Below, piece by piece: positions 62,616 to 64,000 of a DNA stretch of 64,000 bases. Source of the DNA: Saprospiraceae bacterium (GTDB lineage Bacteria > Bacteroidota > Bacteroidia > Chitinophagales > Saprospiraceae); assembly GCA_016717265.1 (NCBI GenBank), contig JADKFX010000001.1, positions 2,120,501 to 2,184,500 on the forward strand, given 5' to 3'. A program made the translations under genes and the position numbers. How positions within the stretch are numbered: position 1 is the stretch's first letter; each line of letters opens with the position of its first letter. The notes beneath the pieces were generated by a model, which was not told where the DNA came from, searched no databases, and saw only the letters and a list, made by a program, of their open reading frames with translations.

Positions 62616-64000
62616 ATGTCAACAAATACAACCACTTTAAATCCCCATAAACAAGGCTTGGCAAAAACCATTGGCCAAGGGATCAGTACCATTGGAGGTA
62701 GCAGTTCTGTTTTCTATACACTCTTTTACTTGGATGGTACAGTAAGCAAGCAAGCAGGAGATCATGATACAGTAGTAGTGAGCGAGATTTTTCTTGGTAG
62801 AGATCGAGATTGTTTGGTCCGTTATGGAGATACCAGGCCAACAGTTTCAAGAAAACATGCTGTCCTTAGATGGGAGAATGGCGTGGTTGTTTTGCATCAC
62901 TTGAGTAAAACCAACTCCACTTATGTAAACGACCAGGAAGTATTTGGCCAAAGGCCATTGCAGAATGGGGATGTTATTAAATTATCGAGTGACGGTCCCA
63001 GAATGCGCTTTAATGTAGCCGAGCCAGGTCAGGGAGTCAGAGGCATGCGAATGACAGAACGATTATCCTTGTTTGCCAAGCAAGGTTTAAGACCGTATAG
63101 AAATGCAATCGTTATACTTTCTGCACTCCTATTAATAGCAGCTTCTTTCGCAACATATTATGCTGTCAAAACAAATGATCAAATCGAAGTGCTAAAAGTC
63201 AAGCAGAAGGAAATTGATGTATTATCAAATAAAATGACAGATTCTGAAAAAGAGCTTAATAAATTAGAATCACAAAATAGTGATGATGCCAATAGAATCA
63301 ATGACCTTAAGTCTCAAATTAATCGGTATAAAACCAATATTGATGTGTTGAGAAATGATGTGAGAAATCTTGATAATAAAACGACCAACTTAAATCATGA
63401 ACTAATCACAAATTCCAACAATACAACCACACAACCAGAAGTCAATACAACTCAAGTCTTATCTGAGAATCCTAAATCTTCCTACGACAATGCTTTAGAA
63501 GAGCTTGAAAAAGATATTTATTATGTGTATGTGGAAAGAATTGAAATCATTAATTCCAAAGGCGAGTTAGCTGAGGTAAAATTAAATGCTGAATGGGAAT
63601 TTTGGGGGGCTACAGGATTCATGACAAAAGATGGTGATTTTATAACAGCCCGACACGTTATCGAACCCTGGAAATATTTTAATCCGGAGTTAAAAGAATT
63701 AAGTACTTCGATGTTTGGACCTTGCTCACTAATCCATCTGCTTAGTATTTGTGAATTTAATAATATCAATTTCACTGTTTACTATAAAGCGCTGTCAAAA
63801 AATGGAAATAGCTTTACATTCACCAATAAAGAATGCAATAGCGATCCAAGTAAAGATTATATCTCCAAAACAGATGAAGCTCTCGACAAATGCTCAAAAA
63901 CATTGGCAGACTTGGCGAAGAGTATTTTTAAATCCAATTTAAAGAAATACAATGATTTTAAATCTTCGAAGCGTGGCTACACTGATTGGACTGCAATGCG
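62616..64000 (+). CDS. FHA - transmembrane - coiled coil - trypsin-like protease protein (partial)
   Basis: The reading frame is open to the right edge, giving 461 residues. An FHA domain lies at about 50-125 with intact residues: GRD (Gly61), SRKH (Ser78-His81) and NSTYVN (from Asn100). A membrane helix follows at about 163-184 (IVILSALLLIAASFATYYAV), then a coiled coil of about 185-270 and a linker. From about 325 a trypsin/DegP-like fold begins: GATGFMTKDGDFITARHV, with candidate catalytic His347. About 100 residues without obvious similarity follow; the Asp and Ser would lie beyond the edge. FHA is cytoplasmic and the protease periplasmic by this topology. It starts 11 nt after the second kinase. 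Confidence 0.85.
   Translation, partial: MSTNTTTLNPHKQGLAKTIGQGISTIGGSSSVFYTLFYLDGTVSKQAGDHDTVVVSEIFLGRDRDCLVRYGDTRPTVSRKHAVLRWENGVVVLHHLSKTNSTYVNDQEVFGQRPLQNGDVIKLSSDGPRMRFNVAEPGQGVRGMRMTERLSLFAKQGLRPYRNAIVILSALLLIAASFATYYAVKTNDQIEVLKVKQKEIDVLSNKMTDSEKELNKLESQNSDDANRINDLKSQINRYKTNIDVLRNDVRNLDNKTTNLNHELITNSNNTTTQPEVNTTQVLSENPKSSYDNALEELEKDIYYVYVERIEIINSKGELAEVKLNAEWEFWGATGFMTKDGDFITARHVIEPWKYFNPELKELSTSMFGPCSLIHLLSICEFNNINFTVYYKALSKNGNSFTFTNKECNSDPSKDYISKTDEALDKCSKTLADLAKSIFKSNLKKYNDFKSSKRGYTDWTAM

Noticed and set aside
58044..64000. Type VI secretion or BREX-type locus
   Set aside because: Kinase and FHA domains recall the T6SS PpkA/Fha pair, but no sheath, VgrG, PglZ, methylase or phosphatase gene is present in the window.

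Overview
The window is AT-rich chromosomal DNA from a member of the Bacteroidota. Its type IX secretion (T9SS) cargo, TonB receptor and putative porin point to an environmental Saprospiria- or Cytophagia-like bacterium. Supporting evidence is a fused lpxC-fabZ gene, several secreted proteins with C-terminal T9SS sorting domains, a gliding-motility-associated C-terminal domain, an S46 dipeptidyl peptidase, a lysine/alanine-rich histone-like protein, GTG/TTG starts with weak Shine-Dalgarno sequences, and many TAnnTTTG promoter boxes of the Bacteroidota sigma factor. The species cannot be named from the sequence alone. No rRNA, CRISPR array, transposase or integrase was seen.

Layout. 1-6.9 kb: 5' part of pyruvate dehydrogenase E2 (minus), then recR, a GT2 glycosyltransferase fused to a degenerate polyprenyl-glycosylphosphotransferase-like region, an M20 amidohydrolase, an NtrC-like regulator without a DNA-binding domain, and a LOG-family protein. 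6.9-14.7 kb (minus): a recN-fabI-LVIVD protein-porin gene string preceded by a TMTC-like membrane/TPR protein. 14.8-18.8 kb (plus): lipid A genes lpxD, lpxC-fabZ, lpxA, a stand-alone ABC ATPase and tRNA-Arg(CCU). 19-25 kb (minus): dienelactone hydrolase, a 1052-residue GH26/SGNH/T9SS chimera, a small conserved protein and an M23 peptidase. 25-31.3 kb (plus): alaS, a small membrane protein, a Gfo/Idh/MocA oxidoreductase, a lipoprotein and a WcaJ-like sugar transferase.

31.4-45.6 kb: an L-domain repeat lipoprotein, thiolase, a membrane protein, M42 peptidase and pyrE (minus), a NUDIX gene divergent from pyrE, a TonB receptor with a Cys-rich partner, acyl-CoA dehydrogenase, rarA, a large gliding-type PKD protein and an AlkD-like repair protein. 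45.7-56.4 kb: a lipoprotein, S46 and M1 peptidases, WbqC, a glycosyltransferase, aroC, the histone-like gene and an HHH/beta-barrel protein, then tRNA-Arg(CCG).

56.5-64 kb (plus) looks accessory: a LytTR response regulator, a small beta-barrel protein, a thioredoxin-fold T9SS protein, two consecutive Hanks-type Ser/Thr kinases (one carrying its own FHA domain, one membrane-anchored with a predicted extracytoplasmic tail) and a protein with FHA, transmembrane, coiled-coil and trypsin-like regions that runs off the window. The last four genes are tightly packed and look like one transcription unit. My reading is a phosphorylation-controlled, envelope-spanning signalling or proteolysis system; this is the best candidate for an undescribed system here.
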